This document shows, in pieces, positions 9,972 through 18,484 of a stretch of DNA of 64,000 bases (position 1 is the stretch's first letter; every line of letters starts with the position of its first letter). Made by a program: the position numbers and the translations under genes. The DNA lies in the NCBI RefSeq assembly GCF_013033515.1, contig NZ_WQEG01000001.1, positions 992,001-1,056,000 of the forward strand. Direction: 5' to 3'. Below the pieces are notes generated by a model. The model saw nothing but the letters and a program-made list of their open reading frames with translations. It had not been told where the DNA came from and searched no databases. The stretch is from Ruegeria sp. HKCCA6707. GTDB lineage: Bacteria; Pseudomonadota; Alphaproteobacteria; Rhodobacterales; Rhodobacteraceae.

Positions 9972-11165
9972 ATGACCGATTTTGCAGCGACCAAATCCAA
10001 ATTCCATCTACCGGAAGGTATCATCTATCTCGACGGCAATTCCCTTGGCCCCCTGCCCAAAGCCGCCTCGGCGCGCGTCACCGAAATGGTTGAAGACGAG
10101 TGGGGTGAGATGCTGATCACCGGTTGGAACAAAGCCGGGTGGATGGCTTTGCCCCTGGCACTGGGCGACCGGATTGGCCGGCTGATCGGAGCAGAGCCGG
10201 GCAGCGTCGTTGTCGGCGACACCTTGTCGATCAAAGTCTATCAGGCCGTCGCGTCAGCGCTGGAACTCGTTCCACAGCGCCGGGTGATCCTGTCAGACAA
10301 CGGCAATTTCCCGTCTGACCTCTATATGGCCGAAGGATTGCTGTGCTCGCTTGGGCCTGAACACGAGCTGCGGGTTGTCGACCCCGAAGACGTGGCCGCG
10401 CAGATTACTGAGGACGTGGCGGTTCTGATGTTGACCGAGGTGGATTACCGCACAGGACGCAGGCACGACATGAAGGCTCTGACCGAATTGGCCCATGCAA
10501 ATGGTGTGATCACGGTTTGGGATCTGGCGCATTCAGCCGGAGCCATCGAAGTGGATCTGGCCGGGTGCAAGGCCGATTTTGCCGTCGGGTGCACATATAA
10601 GTATCTCAATGGCGGCCCCGGTGCTCCGGCCTTTATCTATGTGGCACCGCGCCTGTCAGACAAGGTGCGCCCCGCCCTGTCGGGCTGGCTGGGCCATGCC
10701 TCGCCCTTTGCCTTCGATCTCGACTATCGACCGGGCGCGGGGATTGAACGGATGCGCGTGGGCACACCGCCGATCATCCAGATGTCTGCGCTCTCCGTCG
10801 CCATGGATATCTGGGATATGGCCGACATGGCCCAGGTTCGGGCGAAGTCAATCGAACTGACCGAGCTGTTTATCACGCAGGTCGAAGCAACCTGCCCGGG
10901 CCTGACCCTGGCCAGCCCCCGCGATCCGGCCTTGCGCGGCAGTCAGGTTTCGTTCCGGTTTGACGAAGGGTACGCCGCCATGCAGGCGCTGATCGCGCGA
11001 GGGGTGATCGGAGATTTCCGCGCACCGGACGTGATGCGCTTTGGTTTCACACCGCTTTACATCGACGAAACAGACGTCGGACGCGCTGTGGATATTCTGG
11101 CTGATATCATCGGTAACAGATTATGGGACCGTCCTGAATACAAGATTCGTCAGCGCGTTACCTGA
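9972..11165 (+). CDS. kynU: Kynureninase
   Basis: A 397-residue PLP-dependent fold-type I enzyme that cleaves kynurenine or 3-hydroxykynurenine to anthranilate/3-hydroxyanthranilate and alanine. Visible marks are YLDGNSLGPLP at ~19-29, the cofactor-binding aspartate in VWDLAHSAG (~D184), the Schiff-base lysine in CTYKYLNGGPG (~K210) and the substrate-end motif around LSGWLGHASPF. The start chosen is the ATG followed by TDFAATKSKFHLP; 25 upstream in-frame residues have no family character. Other kynurenine-pathway genes are not adjacent. Its stop overlaps the convergent tetR stop by 8 bases. Confidence 0.94.
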   Translation: MTDFAATKSKFHLPEGIIYLDGNSLGPLPKAASARVTEMVEDEWGEMLITGWNKAGWMALPLALGDRIGRLIGAEPGSVVVGDTLSIKVYQAVASALELVPQRRVILSDNGNFPSDLYMAEGLLCSLGPEHELRVVDPEDVAAQITEDVAVLMLTEVDYRTGRRHDMKALTELAHANGVITVWDLAHSAGAIEVDLAGCKADFAVGCTYKYLNGGPGAPAFIYVAPRLSDKVRPALSGWLGHASPFAFDLDYRPGAGIERMRVGTPPIIQMSALSVAMDIWDMADMAQVRAKSIELTELFITQVEATCPGLTLASPRDPALRGSQVSFRFDEGYAAMQALIARGVIGDFRAPDVMRFGFTPLYIDETDVGRAVDILADIIGNRLWDRPEYKIRQRVT

Positions 11166-11736
11166 CCTCAAGCGCTGCACCAAACAGCGCCGCCAACTGG
11201 GCGACCCTCTGTTCGAACTCATCCGCACCAGAGGCCGTCATTTTGATACCTTTCAAGGCGGCGGTCATCGTCTTTGCAGTCTCATAGGCCTCTGTGGTCA
11301 GATTGACCCGGCCCGCAGCGGCCTCGCGCTGCAGCCAGTTGGCATAAAGACGGGTCAACTCGGCCTCGCCCGTTTCGACGATATCAGTTGCCATGGATTT
11401 GGTGGCATCCAACATCTCAAGCCCGTGGGGTGAGGCCAGGATCGCCGCCATCCCGTCCGATTGTGCATTGATCGCGGCGGCCAAAACGTCAGGAATAGTC
11501 CCCTCTTGCGCCAAGGCCTGCCCGACTTCGGCGATCTTCCCACCATAGTAGAACTCGGTCAGATGGCGGACGATCGCCTCTTTGTTCTTGAAATGCAGAT
11601 AGACCGCCGGGCGCGACATCCCCGCCCCCTTGGCGATGTCATCCATCGAGGTTTTTCGAAACCCGTAAGAGGCAAAGGCCTGAAACGCCGAATTCAGGAT
11701 TGCCGCAAGCTTCGGATCGTCAATCGTTTTTTCCAT
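11158..11736 (-). CDS. TetR/AcrR family transcriptional regulator
   Basis: A 192-residue repressor-type protein. The N-terminal helix-turn-helix is clear (MDDIAKGAGMSRPAVYLHF at about 31-49); the rest is the all-helical ligand/dimer domain. It is divergent from the iorA-like gene across a 97-base gap holding a 12-base palindrome and a good sigma-70 promoter, so it most likely controls that oxidoreductase operon and itself. The inducer is unknown but probably related to the oxidoreductase substrate, an aldehyde or N-heterocycle. Confidence 0.93.
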   Translation of the reverse strand: MEKTIDDPKLAAILNSAFQAFASYGFRKTSMDDIAKGAGMSRPAVYLHFKNKEAIVRHLTEFYYGGKIAEVGQALAQEGTIPDVLAAAINAQSDGMAAILASPHGLEMLDATKSMATDIVETGEAELTRLYANWLQREAAAGRVNLTTEAYETAKTMTAALKGIKMTASGADEFEQRVAQLAALFGAALEVR

Positions 11737-11766
11737 AACAAACCCTTTGACAGTTTTTGTTTATTT

Positions 11767-11778
11767 TGTCAATTGACA
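11767..11778. promoter_or_regulatory. Probable TetR operator (12-bp palindrome)
   Basis: TGTCAATTGACA is a perfect palindrome whose right half is the -35 box of the forward promoter. A second, looser repeat of the same half-site, CTGACA-N14-TGTCAG, spans 11781-11806 across the spacer and -10. Both are placed so that a bound dimer would block the iorA-side promoter. The assignment to the adjacent TetR protein is inference. Confidence 0.6.
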
Positions 11779-11801
11779 CCCTGACACTTTTCGACAATTA
11801 T
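11773..11801 (+). promoter_or_regulatory. Sigma-70 type promoter for the iorAB-like operon
   Basis: TTGACA (11773-11778), a 17-base spacer, then AATTAT (11796-11801). The expected start of transcription is near 11808, some 25 bases before the first ATG. The -35 hexamer is a perfect consensus match. Confidence 0.6.
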
Positions 11802-11833
11802 GTCAGACCAATTCCAACCGAAAGAGGTGCGCC

Positions 11834-12298
11834 ATGGTGACCGCTCTGAAGATCAACGGAAAGACCCATCAGGTAGATCTGCCTGATGACGTTCCCCTTT
11901 TGTGGGTACTGCGCGATGAGGTCGGCCTGACCGGCACCAAATTCGGCTGCGGTGTGGCCTCATGCGGCGCTTGCACCGTTCACATCGACGGCGAGGCCGT
12001 GCGATCCTGTCAGGTGGCCCTGTCGGATGTCTGGGGCGATGTGACCACGATCGAAGGCTTGGGCACACCCGACGCGATGGCCGCGATCCAGCAAGCCTGG
12101 GTTGACAATCAGGTGGCGCAATGTGGCTATTGCCAGTCCGGTCAGATCATGCAGGCCGCCGCCTTGCTGGCCGAGAACCCGGTGCCAACAGACACCGACA
12201 TTGACGACGCGATGCAGGGCAACCTGTGTCGCTGTGGGACATACCCCCGGATCCGTGCGGCCATCCATGATGCCGCCGCTAAGCTGAAGGAGGCCTGA
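11834..12298 (+). CDS. (2Fe-2S) small subunit of isoquinoline 1-oxidoreductase-like molybdenum hydroxylase
   Basis: A 154-residue two-cluster ferredoxin subunit. The plant-type cluster uses C39, C44, C47 and C59 ([15 protein letters not shown]). The second, helical-domain cluster uses C97/C100 and C132/C134 ([11 protein letters not shown] and [12 protein letters not shown]). It passes electrons from the molybdopterin subunit encoded 3 bases downstream. This two-gene arrangement without a separate FAD subunit is that of IorAB-type aldehyde or N-heterocycle oxidoreductases. Downstream of the palindrome-bearing promoter and divergent from tetR. Confidence 0.92.
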   Translation: MVTALKINGKTHQVDLPDDVPLLWVLRDEVGLTGTKFGCGVASCGACTVHIDGEAVRSCQVALSDVWGDVTTIEGLGTPDAMAAIQQAWVDNQVAQCGYCQSGQIMQAAALLAENPVPTDTDIDDAMQGNLCRCGTYPRIRAAIHDAAAKLKEA

Positions 12299-12301
12299 TC
12301 C

Positions 12302-14542
12302 ATGGCAAGCATCGGAAAAATCCTGCGCCGCACCTTCCTGATTGGATCTGCCGCCGTTGTAGGTGGCGTTGCCTTTGGGGCCTATTACGTCACCCGCCCT
12401 CCGGCCAACCCGCTGAAACCTCAAGAGGGTGAAACCGCGCTCAGCCCCTTTGTGATGATCGACCAAGAGGGGATCACCCTGTTCGCCCCGCGCGCGGAAA
12501 TGGGCCAGGGCGTGATGACAACATGGGCCGCTTTGATCGCCGAAGAGCTGGACGTTGAGCTGGACGACATTCGCGTGCTGCACGGGCCCGCTGCGGCGGC
12601 CTATTACAACTCGGCCCTTGTGGGTGAGGGCCTGCCGAACAAAGGCTATGACGTCACCGACTTCCAGCACAATCTGGGCGAAGCCCTGGGCGTTCTGGGC
12701 CGAACGCTCAGCCTGCAGATCACCGGTGGATCAACCTCGATGAAAGACGGTTTCGAACGGATGCGTCTGGCCGGAGCGTCAGCGCGCGAGACGCTGAAAC
12801 AGGCGGCAGCCGACCAATTGGGCGTGGATCGCGAGCAGTTGAAAACGGCAAAAGGCGCAGTCATCGCACCCGATGGCACACAGATCCCTTATACCGAACT
12901 TGCCGCCGCCGCAGGCCAGATCGAAGCGATTGAAGCCCCGCTGCGCGACCCGTCTAAGTGGCGGCTACTGGGACAGTCGCAGCTGCGTCTGGATATGGCA
13001 GGCAAGTCCACAGGGACAGCCGAGTTTGGCATCGATGTCCGGCCCGAAGGTCTGAAATTCGCCAGCGTGCGGATGAACCCGAAACTGGGTGGCGACATGA
13101 AAGGGTTTGACGCCAGTGCCGCCGAAGCCATGCAGGGCGTTGAAAAGATCGTTGATCTGGAGACCGGTGTTGCGGTCATCGCGTCGAACACCTGGCTGGC
13201 CATTCAGGCGGTTGAGGCTATCGACGTGGATTGGGGCGATGCCCCCTACCCGCCTGAAACCGAGGGCATTTTCGCCGAAATCGCCAAGGCGCTCGACACC
13301 GAGCCGAACTCGACCATGCGCGATGATGGCGATGTGTCGGTGCTGCCCGAAGGCGCGACCGAGATCACGGCAGAATACACTGTACCCTATCTGGCCCATG
13401 CCACTATGGAGCCGATGAACGCCACCGCGCTGTTTACCGGCAGCAAGCTGGATCTGTGGTGCGGCAATCAGGCCCCGACCCTGATCCAGATGCGCGTGGC
13501 GAATGTGGCCAATCTGGACACTGAGGCGGTCGAGATCCACACCACCTATCTGGGCGGTGGCTTTGGGCGCCGCGGTGAGTTGGACTTTGGTGAGATCGCC
13601 ACCAAGGTCGCGATGGCTATGCCGGGCGTACCGGTCCAGACCACATGGAGCCGCGAAGAAGACATGCGCCATGATTTCTATCGCCCTGGCGCGATCGCCC
13701 GGATGCGCGGCGCTGTCAAAGACGGTCAGGCGGTGCTGATCGACGGCAAGGTGGCCGCACAATCCAGCACACAGCAAGCGATGGAACGCTATACCGGTTT
13801 TCCCGGCGGCGGCCCCGACAAGGTTCTGGTCGAAGGGTTCTTCAATCAGCCTTACGCAATACCGAACTACCGGATGAGCGGCCATATCGCACCGCTAGAC
13901 ATTCCTGTGGGGTTCTGGCGATCTGTCGGCAACAGCCATAACGGCTTCTTCCACGAGACCTTCATGGACGAAATGGCCCATGCCGCAGGTCAGGATCCGT
14001 TGGAATTCCGTCTGGCTCTGGCCAAGTCGGAACACGCGCCTTCGGCTGGATGTCTGGCTGCGGTCAAAGAGATGTCTGGCTGGACCGGGCAAACACCCGA
14101 TGGCGTAGGACGCGGCGTGGCTCTGACCTACAGCTTTGGCACTCCGGTCGCGCAGGTGATCGAGGTGGTCGACGAAGACGGCAGCATCCGCATCAGCAAG
14201 GCCTGGATTGCCTGCGATATGGGTCTGGCACTGGATCCGGCGACGGTCGAGGCACAGATGATCGGGGGCATGATCTATGGCCTTTCCGCCGCGGTTCAGG
14301 GCGAGATCACCTTTGCTGACGGCGAGGTCGAGCAATACAACTTCCCCGACTATGACGGGTTGCGGATGCATAACACTCCGCTCACCGAGGTGCGCATCCT
14401 TGAGACCAACAAGCATATGGGTGGCGCCGGAGAGCCCGGCACACCGCCCTCAATGCCTGCGCTTGGCAATGCGCTTTTTGACCTGACCGGCGAGCGCGCA
14501 CGCACGCTGCCGCTGAACCGGCAGTTCGATCTGCTGATCTGA
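12302..14542 (+). CDS. Molybdopterin-binding large subunit, isoquinoline 1-oxidoreductase beta-like (xanthine dehydrogenase family)
   Basis: A 746-residue catalytic subunit. The N-terminus carries a twin-arginine-like hydrophobic signal (LRRTFLIGSAAVVGGVAFG), so the complex is probably exported folded to the periplasm together with its partner. Cofactor-contact regions include AEMGQGVMTTWAAL (~65-78), YLGGGFGRRGELDFG (~415-430) and the active-site region near GGAGEPGTPPSMPAL close to the end. Predicted to hydroxylate aldehydes or N-heterocycles. No cytochrome subunit is adjacent. Function class is firm; the substrate is not. Confidence 0.9.
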   Translation: MASIGKILRRTFLIGSAAVVGGVAFGAYYVTRPPANPLKPQEGETALSPFVMIDQEGITLFAPRAEMGQGVMTTWAALIAEELDVELDDIRVLHGPAAAAYYNSALVGEGLPNKGYDVTDFQHNLGEALGVLGRTLSLQITGGSTSMKDGFERMRLAGASARETLKQAAADQLGVDREQLKTAKGAVIAPDGTQIPYTELAAAAGQIEAIEAPLRDPSKWRLLGQSQLRLDMAGKSTGTAEFGIDVRPEGLKFASVRMNPKLGGDMKGFDASAAEAMQGVEKIVDLETGVAVIASNTWLAIQAVEAIDVDWGDAPYPPETEGIFAEIAKALDTEPNSTMRDDGDVSVLPEGATEITAEYTVPYLAHATMEPMNATALFTGSKLDLWCGNQAPTLIQMRVANVANLDTEAVEIHTTYLGGGFGRRGELDFGEIATKVAMAMPGVPVQTTWSREEDMRHDFYRPGAIARMRGAVKDGQAVLIDGKVAAQSSTQQAMERYTGFPGGGPDKVLVEGFFNQPYAIPNYRMSGHIAPLDIPVGFWRSVGNSHNGFFHETFMDEMAHAAGQDPLEFRLALAKSEHAPSAGCLAAVKEMSGWTGQTPDGVGRGVALTYSFGTPVAQVIEVVDEDGSIRISKAWIACDMGLALDPATVEAQMIGGMIYGLSAAVQGEITFADGEVEQYNFPDYDGLRMHNTPLTEVRILETNKHMGGAGEPGTPPSMPALGNALFDLTGERARTLPLNRQFDLLI

Positions 14543-14552
14543 TCTGAAATGC

Positions 14553-14579
14553 GGGGCCGGCCCTTGGGGCCGGTTCCCC
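14553..14579. terminator. Bidirectional hairpin between iorB-like gene and class I GATase gene
   Basis: A GC-rich stem, CCGGCCC-ttg-GGGCCGG, is flanked by GGGG and CCCC that can extend it across a TT bulge. It lies in the 44-base gap between convergent genes, with no clear T-run on either side. Likely helps termination in both directions. Confidence 0.5.
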
Positions 14580-14586
14580 TTCGACG

Positions 14587-15366
14587 CTAGGCCATGCGTT
14601 GCAGCGGTGTGGACCGCTTGCATCCGGCCCAAGACCGAGCGGCCTCTCCAAAGGCCTGAAACAAAGGCCGCGACACCGGATCGTTGGCCGCATCCCATTC
14701 CGGGTGCCACTGGACCGACAGGGTAAAGCCGGGCGCGCCATCAACGTAAATTGCTTCGGGCGTACCATCAGGAGCGTGGCCGTCGATGACGACGTTCTGC
14801 CCGACGCTCTTGATACCCTGCCCGTGCAGCGTGTTGGTCATCACTTCTTGAGCCCCGAACAACCGGTGGAACACGCCTCCTTCGCTGAGCGTCACCACAT
14901 GGCGCAGCGCAAATTTCTCTTCCAGCGTCCCATCCGGCGGCATCCGGTGGTTCTGACGCCCGGGCAGATCGCGGATCTCGGGATAGAGCGTGCCGCCCAT
15001 GGCCACATTGACCTCTTGAAACCCGCGGCAAATGCCCAGAAACGGCTGACCGCGCTCTACGCAAGCCCGGACCAGAGGCAACGTGATCGCATCCCGCGCG
15101 CGGTCAAACTCGCCATGCGCCTCGGTTGCAGACTCGCCATATTCCTCGGGATGCACATTTGGGCGACCACCGGTCAGCAGAAACCCGTCACAGACCTCAA
15201 GCAGTTCTGCGACAGAGACAAACCGCGGGTCCGACGGGATCAGCAATGGGATACAGTCCGAAACATTCGCCACAGCATCAGAATTCATCGTGCCGCCTGT
15301 ATGGGTCGGGTACTCATCGTTCAGCAGATACGAGTTTCCGATAATTCCGACAACCGGACGCGCCAT
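14587..15366 (-). CDS. Class I glutamine amidotransferase-like peptidase C26 (gamma-glutamyl hydrolase / PuuD-like)
   Basis: A 259-residue stand-alone class I amidotransferase-fold hydrolase. The catalytic nucleophile is C113 in FLGICRGFQEVN, and the histidine-glutamate pair is H221/E223 in QWHPEWD. The N-terminus (RPVVGIIGNSY) and a TGGRPNVHPEEYG loop are typical of the peptidase C26 group that includes gamma-glutamyl-GABA hydrolase. It probably removes a gamma-linked glutamate from an amide intermediate. No putrescine pathway neighbours are present, so the PuuD role is unproven. A 267-base AT-richer gap lies upstream. Confidence 0.9.
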   Translation of the reverse strand: MARPVVGIIGNSYLLNDEYPTHTGGTMNSDAVANVSDCIPLLIPSDPRFVSVAELLEVCDGFLLTGGRPNVHPEEYGESATEAHGEFDRARDAITLPLVRACVERGQPFLGICRGFQEVNVAMGGTLYPEIRDLPGRQNHRMPPDGTLEEKFALRHVVTLSEGGVFHRLFGAQEVMTNTLHGQGIKSVGQNVVIDGHAPDGTPEAIYVDGAPGFTLSVQWHPEWDAANDPVSRPLFQAFGEAARSWAGCKRSTPLQRMA

Positions 15367-15633
15367 TCAGTTTTCTCCATGCTCCAAGACGGCTCGTGCC
15401 TTAATGCCAAATCCGTTGCAGGTTTCAAAGTGCATGGGCGCAGCTTCGTCTGTGAATTTCTCAACAACCGCATCAAAGCAACAAATATATGCCTCAAATG
15501 AGTGTATTTTCGTCACAAAGATCAACAATTGACCCAGGCAAGATGTCGACCACGGTATCTCGGTAGAAATCACGCAAGCGTTTCGTGGTTCGACACGCAC
15601 TGCGCCGCCCCGAGCTGTTTCTGACGGGGACGC

Positions 15634-16059
15634 TTAGATCTCGCCGATCAGGCCAGCCGCTTCGATCCCGGCCATCGCCGCCACTGCGTCATTGTCCGAG
15701 GTATCGCCGGTCACGCCAACCGCGCCGATGACAGCCCCCTTGCGATCCAGCAGCAAGACGCCACCTGGCACCGGCACCACCTGACCACCGTAAACGCCGT
15801 TCACAGCCGCCATGAAATAGGCCTGCGCCTCGGCCCGCTGCATCTGCGCGGTGCCCGCCATGCCCAGCATGACCGACCCATAGGCCTTGCCCTGCGCAAT
15901 CGCGAACCGTCCGGGTGCCGCGCCATCTTGGCGCTCGAACGCGATGACATGACCACCGGCATCCAGAACCACAACCGACAGCGGCTTTAACTCTAGTTCA
16001 CGCCCTTTTTCCAGAGCCTTGCGAATAATCGTACGCGCCTTGCGCAAGGAAACTGCCAT
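15634..16059 (-). CDS. glcG: GlcG/HbpS-like heme-binding (DUF336) protein
   Basis: A 141-residue protein of the GlcG/HbpS family. It shows the family core LKPLSVVVLDAGGHVIAFERQDGA and the glycine-rich segment VPGGVLLLDRKGAVIGAVGVTGDTS. GlcG accompanies glycolate/glyoxylate genes in many bacteria, and some homologues bind heme or cobalamin, but its exact role is not settled. It lies 83 bases after glcB on the same strand; a 7-bp inverted repeat (CGAGGAG/CTCCTCG, 16103-16125) sits between them. The context supports a glyoxylate-use operon. Confidence 0.88.
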   Translation of the reverse strand: MAVSLRKARTIIRKALEKGRELELKPLSVVVLDAGGHVIAFERQDGAAPGRFAIAQGKAYGSVMLGMAGTAQMQRAEAQAYFMAAVNGVYGGQVVPVPGGVLLLDRKGAVIGAVGVTGDTSDNDAVAAMAGIEAAGLIGEI

Positions 16060-16142
16060 GCCTGATCCCTTTCATTTGACCAATACTATCTTCTGAGGAG
16101 CACGAGGAGGCAGACAGACTCCTCGTTCCCAATACCTGTCTC

Positions 16143-18278
16143 TTAGCCCAGGCTGGCCTTGAGCTCTAACCGACGGGCATGCAAAACCGGCTCGGTATAG
16201 CCCGAAGGCTGGACACGCCCTTTGAACACCAAATCGCAAGCGGCTTGAAAGGCGATCCCGTCGAACCCAGGCGCCATCGGCTGATAAGACGGATCACCCG
16301 CATTCTGACGGTCCACCACAGCGGCCATCTTCTGCATCGCAGCCATAACCTGCTCTTGGCTGATCAGCTCGTTGTGCAGCCAATTGGCCAAGGCCTGACT
16401 GGAAATTCGGCACGTCGCGCGGTCTTCCATCAAGCCGATATCATTGATGTCGGGAACCTTGGAACAGCCCACGCCCTGATCAACCCAACGCACCACATAG
16501 CCCAGAATGCCTTGCGCATTGTTTTCGATCTCACGCGTGATCTCGTCGTCGCTCAGGTTGCGCCCGCCCAACAACGGGATGGTCAGCAGATCCTCAAGCG
16601 TGCCGCGCGCGCCACCTGCCGCGATCTCGTCCTGTCGGGCGAGTACATCGACCTTGTGATAATGCGTGGCATGCAAGGTTGCAGCTGTCGGCGACGGCAC
16701 CCAGGCGCAGGTCGCGCCGGACATCGGATGACCGATCTTGGCCTCAAGCATATCGCCCATCCGGTCGGGCATCGCCCACATGCCCTTGCCGATCTGCGCC
16801 TTGCCTTTCAGCCCGCAGGCCAAACCGATATCGACGTTGCGATCCTCATACGAGGCGATCCAGGGCGTGTTCTTGATGTCACCCTTAGGCAACATCGGAC
16901 CGGCTTCCATCGACGTGTGGATCTCATCCCCGGTCCGATCCAGGAAACCAGTGTTGATAAAGGCGACACGCGATTTAGCGGCCCGGATACATTCCCGAAG
17001 GTTGGCCGAGGTGCGACGTTCCTCATCCATGATGCCCAGTTTTACGGTGTTGCGCGGCAAGCCAAGGATGTCCTCGACCATGTCAAAGATCTCGACCGCA
17101 AAAGCCACCTCTTCCGGCCCGTGCATCTTGGGCTTGACGACATAGACCGAGCCTTCGACCGAGTTGCCGCCATCGCGGCTCAGGTCGTGCATTGCGATCA
17201 ACGTGGTACAGAGCGCATCCAACAACCCCTCGCCAATCTCGCGCCCTTCGGCATCCAGAACGGCAGGGTTGGTCATCAAATGCCCGACATTACGTACCAG
17301 CATGAGCGACCGGCCTTTCAACGTGGCCGCTTCGCCGCTGGCGCCCGTATAGGCAACATCATCGGCCAGCTTGCGCGTAAAGGTTTTGCCACCCTTGCTG
17401 ACTTCCTCTGTCAAATCGCCCTTCATCAGGCCCAACCAATTACCATAGGCCACGACCTTGTCGGCCGCGTCGACGCAGGCCACCGAGTCTTCGCAATCCA
17501 TGATCGTGGAGAGCGCAGATTCCAACCGCACATCCGAAATGCCAGCCGGGTCGCTTGCCCCGATTGTGCTGGAGGCATCAACCATGATCTGAATGTGCAG
17601 CCCGTTATTCTTGAGCAGAATAAACTCGGGGGCTTCTGCGCCACCGCCAAAGCCTACAAACTGTGTCGGATTTGCCAGTGTGGGGGTCAAAGCCCCATCT
17701 GCAACACCCAGACCGGACACATCTGTCCAAGATCCGGACGCCAAAGGTACGGCCTCATCCAGAAACGCCTTTGCCCAGGCAATTACCCGCGCACCGCGCT
17801 CGGTGTCATATCCGCCGCCTGAGGGCAGATCACCCATTGCGTCGGTACCATAAAGCGCATCGTAAAGGCTGCCCCAACGGGCATTGGCCGCGTTCAATGC
17901 AAAGCGCGCGTTGGTGATGGGCACAACCAGCTGCGGGCCCGGAGTTTTCGCGATTTCGGGATCGACATTTGCTGTTTCGATCTGAAAAGCGTCACCCTCT
18001 TCGACCAGATACCCAATCTCTCGCAGAAAACCGTGGTACTCGGCGGCGTCAATCTCTTGCCCCTTGCGTGCGGCATGCCAGCCATCAATACGGCTTTGAA
18101 TATCGGATCGTTTGGCCAGCAAGTCCCGGTTCTTTGGTCCCAGTTCATTGACCAGCCGTGCAAGACCCGCCCAGAAATCAGAGGCCGCGATACCCGTGCC
18201 CGGCAGCGCCTGTGTCTCGACAAAATCTACAAGCACCGGATCAATTTGCAGCCCGTTTCGGTTTACTCTGTCACTCAT
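16143..18278 (-). CDS. glcB: Malate synthase G
   Basis: A 711-residue monomeric malate synthase, within the usual 720-residue size of the G form. It condenses glyoxylate with acetyl-CoA to give malate. Recognisable parts are the N-terminal [15 protein letters not shown], the TIM-barrel strand [14 protein letters not shown], the metal-site region [14 protein letters not shown], and the C-terminal cap with [25 protein letters not shown] split over two helices. GlcG follows. A perfect 11-5-11 palindrome lies 84 bases upstream of the start, in the intergenic region shared with pepN. Confidence 0.96.
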   Translation of the reverse strand: MSDRVNRNGLQIDPVLVDFVETQALPGTGIAASDFWAGLARLVNELGPKNRDLLAKRSDIQSRIDGWHAARKGQEIDAAEYHGFLREIGYLVEEGDAFQIETANVDPEIAKTPGPQLVVPITNARFALNAANARWGSLYDALYGTDAMGDLPSGGGYDTERGARVIAWAKAFLDEAVPLASGSWTDVSGLGVADGALTPTLANPTQFVGFGGGAEAPEFILLKNNGLHIQIMVDASSTIGASDPAGISDVRLESALSTIMDCEDSVACVDAADKVVAYGNWLGLMKGDLTEEVSKGGKTFTRKLADDVAYTGASGEAATLKGRSLMLVRNVGHLMTNPAVLDAEGREIGEGLLDALCTTLIAMHDLSRDGGNSVEGSVYVVKPKMHGPEEVAFAVEIFDMVEDILGLPRNTVKLGIMDEERRTSANLRECIRAAKSRVAFINTGFLDRTGDEIHTSMEAGPMLPKGDIKNTPWIASYEDRNVDIGLACGLKGKAQIGKGMWAMPDRMGDMLEAKIGHPMSGATCAWVPSPTAATLHATHYHKVDVLARQDEIAAGGARGTLEDLLTIPLLGGRNLSDDEITREIENNAQGILGYVVRWVDQGVGCSKVPDINDIGLMEDRATCRISSQALANWLHNELISQEQVMAAMQKMAAVVDRQNAGDPSYQPMAPGFDGIAFQAACDLVFKGRVQPSGYTEPVLHARRLELKASLG

Positions 18279-18361
18279 ATCGATCCCTTTCCGACTGTGC
18301 CGAAGTTTCCTCTCGACCTCAGTTAGGGGGAAAATTTCCGATAGGCAACAAAAACGCGCAA

Positions 18362-18388
18362 ATTTTGGTAAAAATAATTTACCAAAAT
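18362..18388. promoter_or_regulatory. Perfect 11-bp inverted repeat between glcB and pepN, candidate operator
   Basis: ATTTTGGTAAA and TTTACCAAAAT face each other across a 5-base AT spacer. The site lies 84-110 bases before glcB and 97-123 bases before pepN. The surroundings are AT-rich and no T-run follows, so a protein-binding site is more likely than a terminator. The regulator is not identified and not encoded next to it. Confidence 0.6.
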
Positions 18389-18484
18389 ATCAAAAAGCAG
18401 TTTCAAATCGCACGATCACGGCGGCTTGCAGCCATCTTGCGATGCCCCTAACGTCTGCGCCGACCCAACTGATACGAGGCCCCG

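Noticed and set aside
15367..15600. A 77-residue reverse frame directly before the class I GATase gene
   Set aside because: It abuts the gene, but has odd composition and no ribosome site; the region is AT-rich and more likely promoter.
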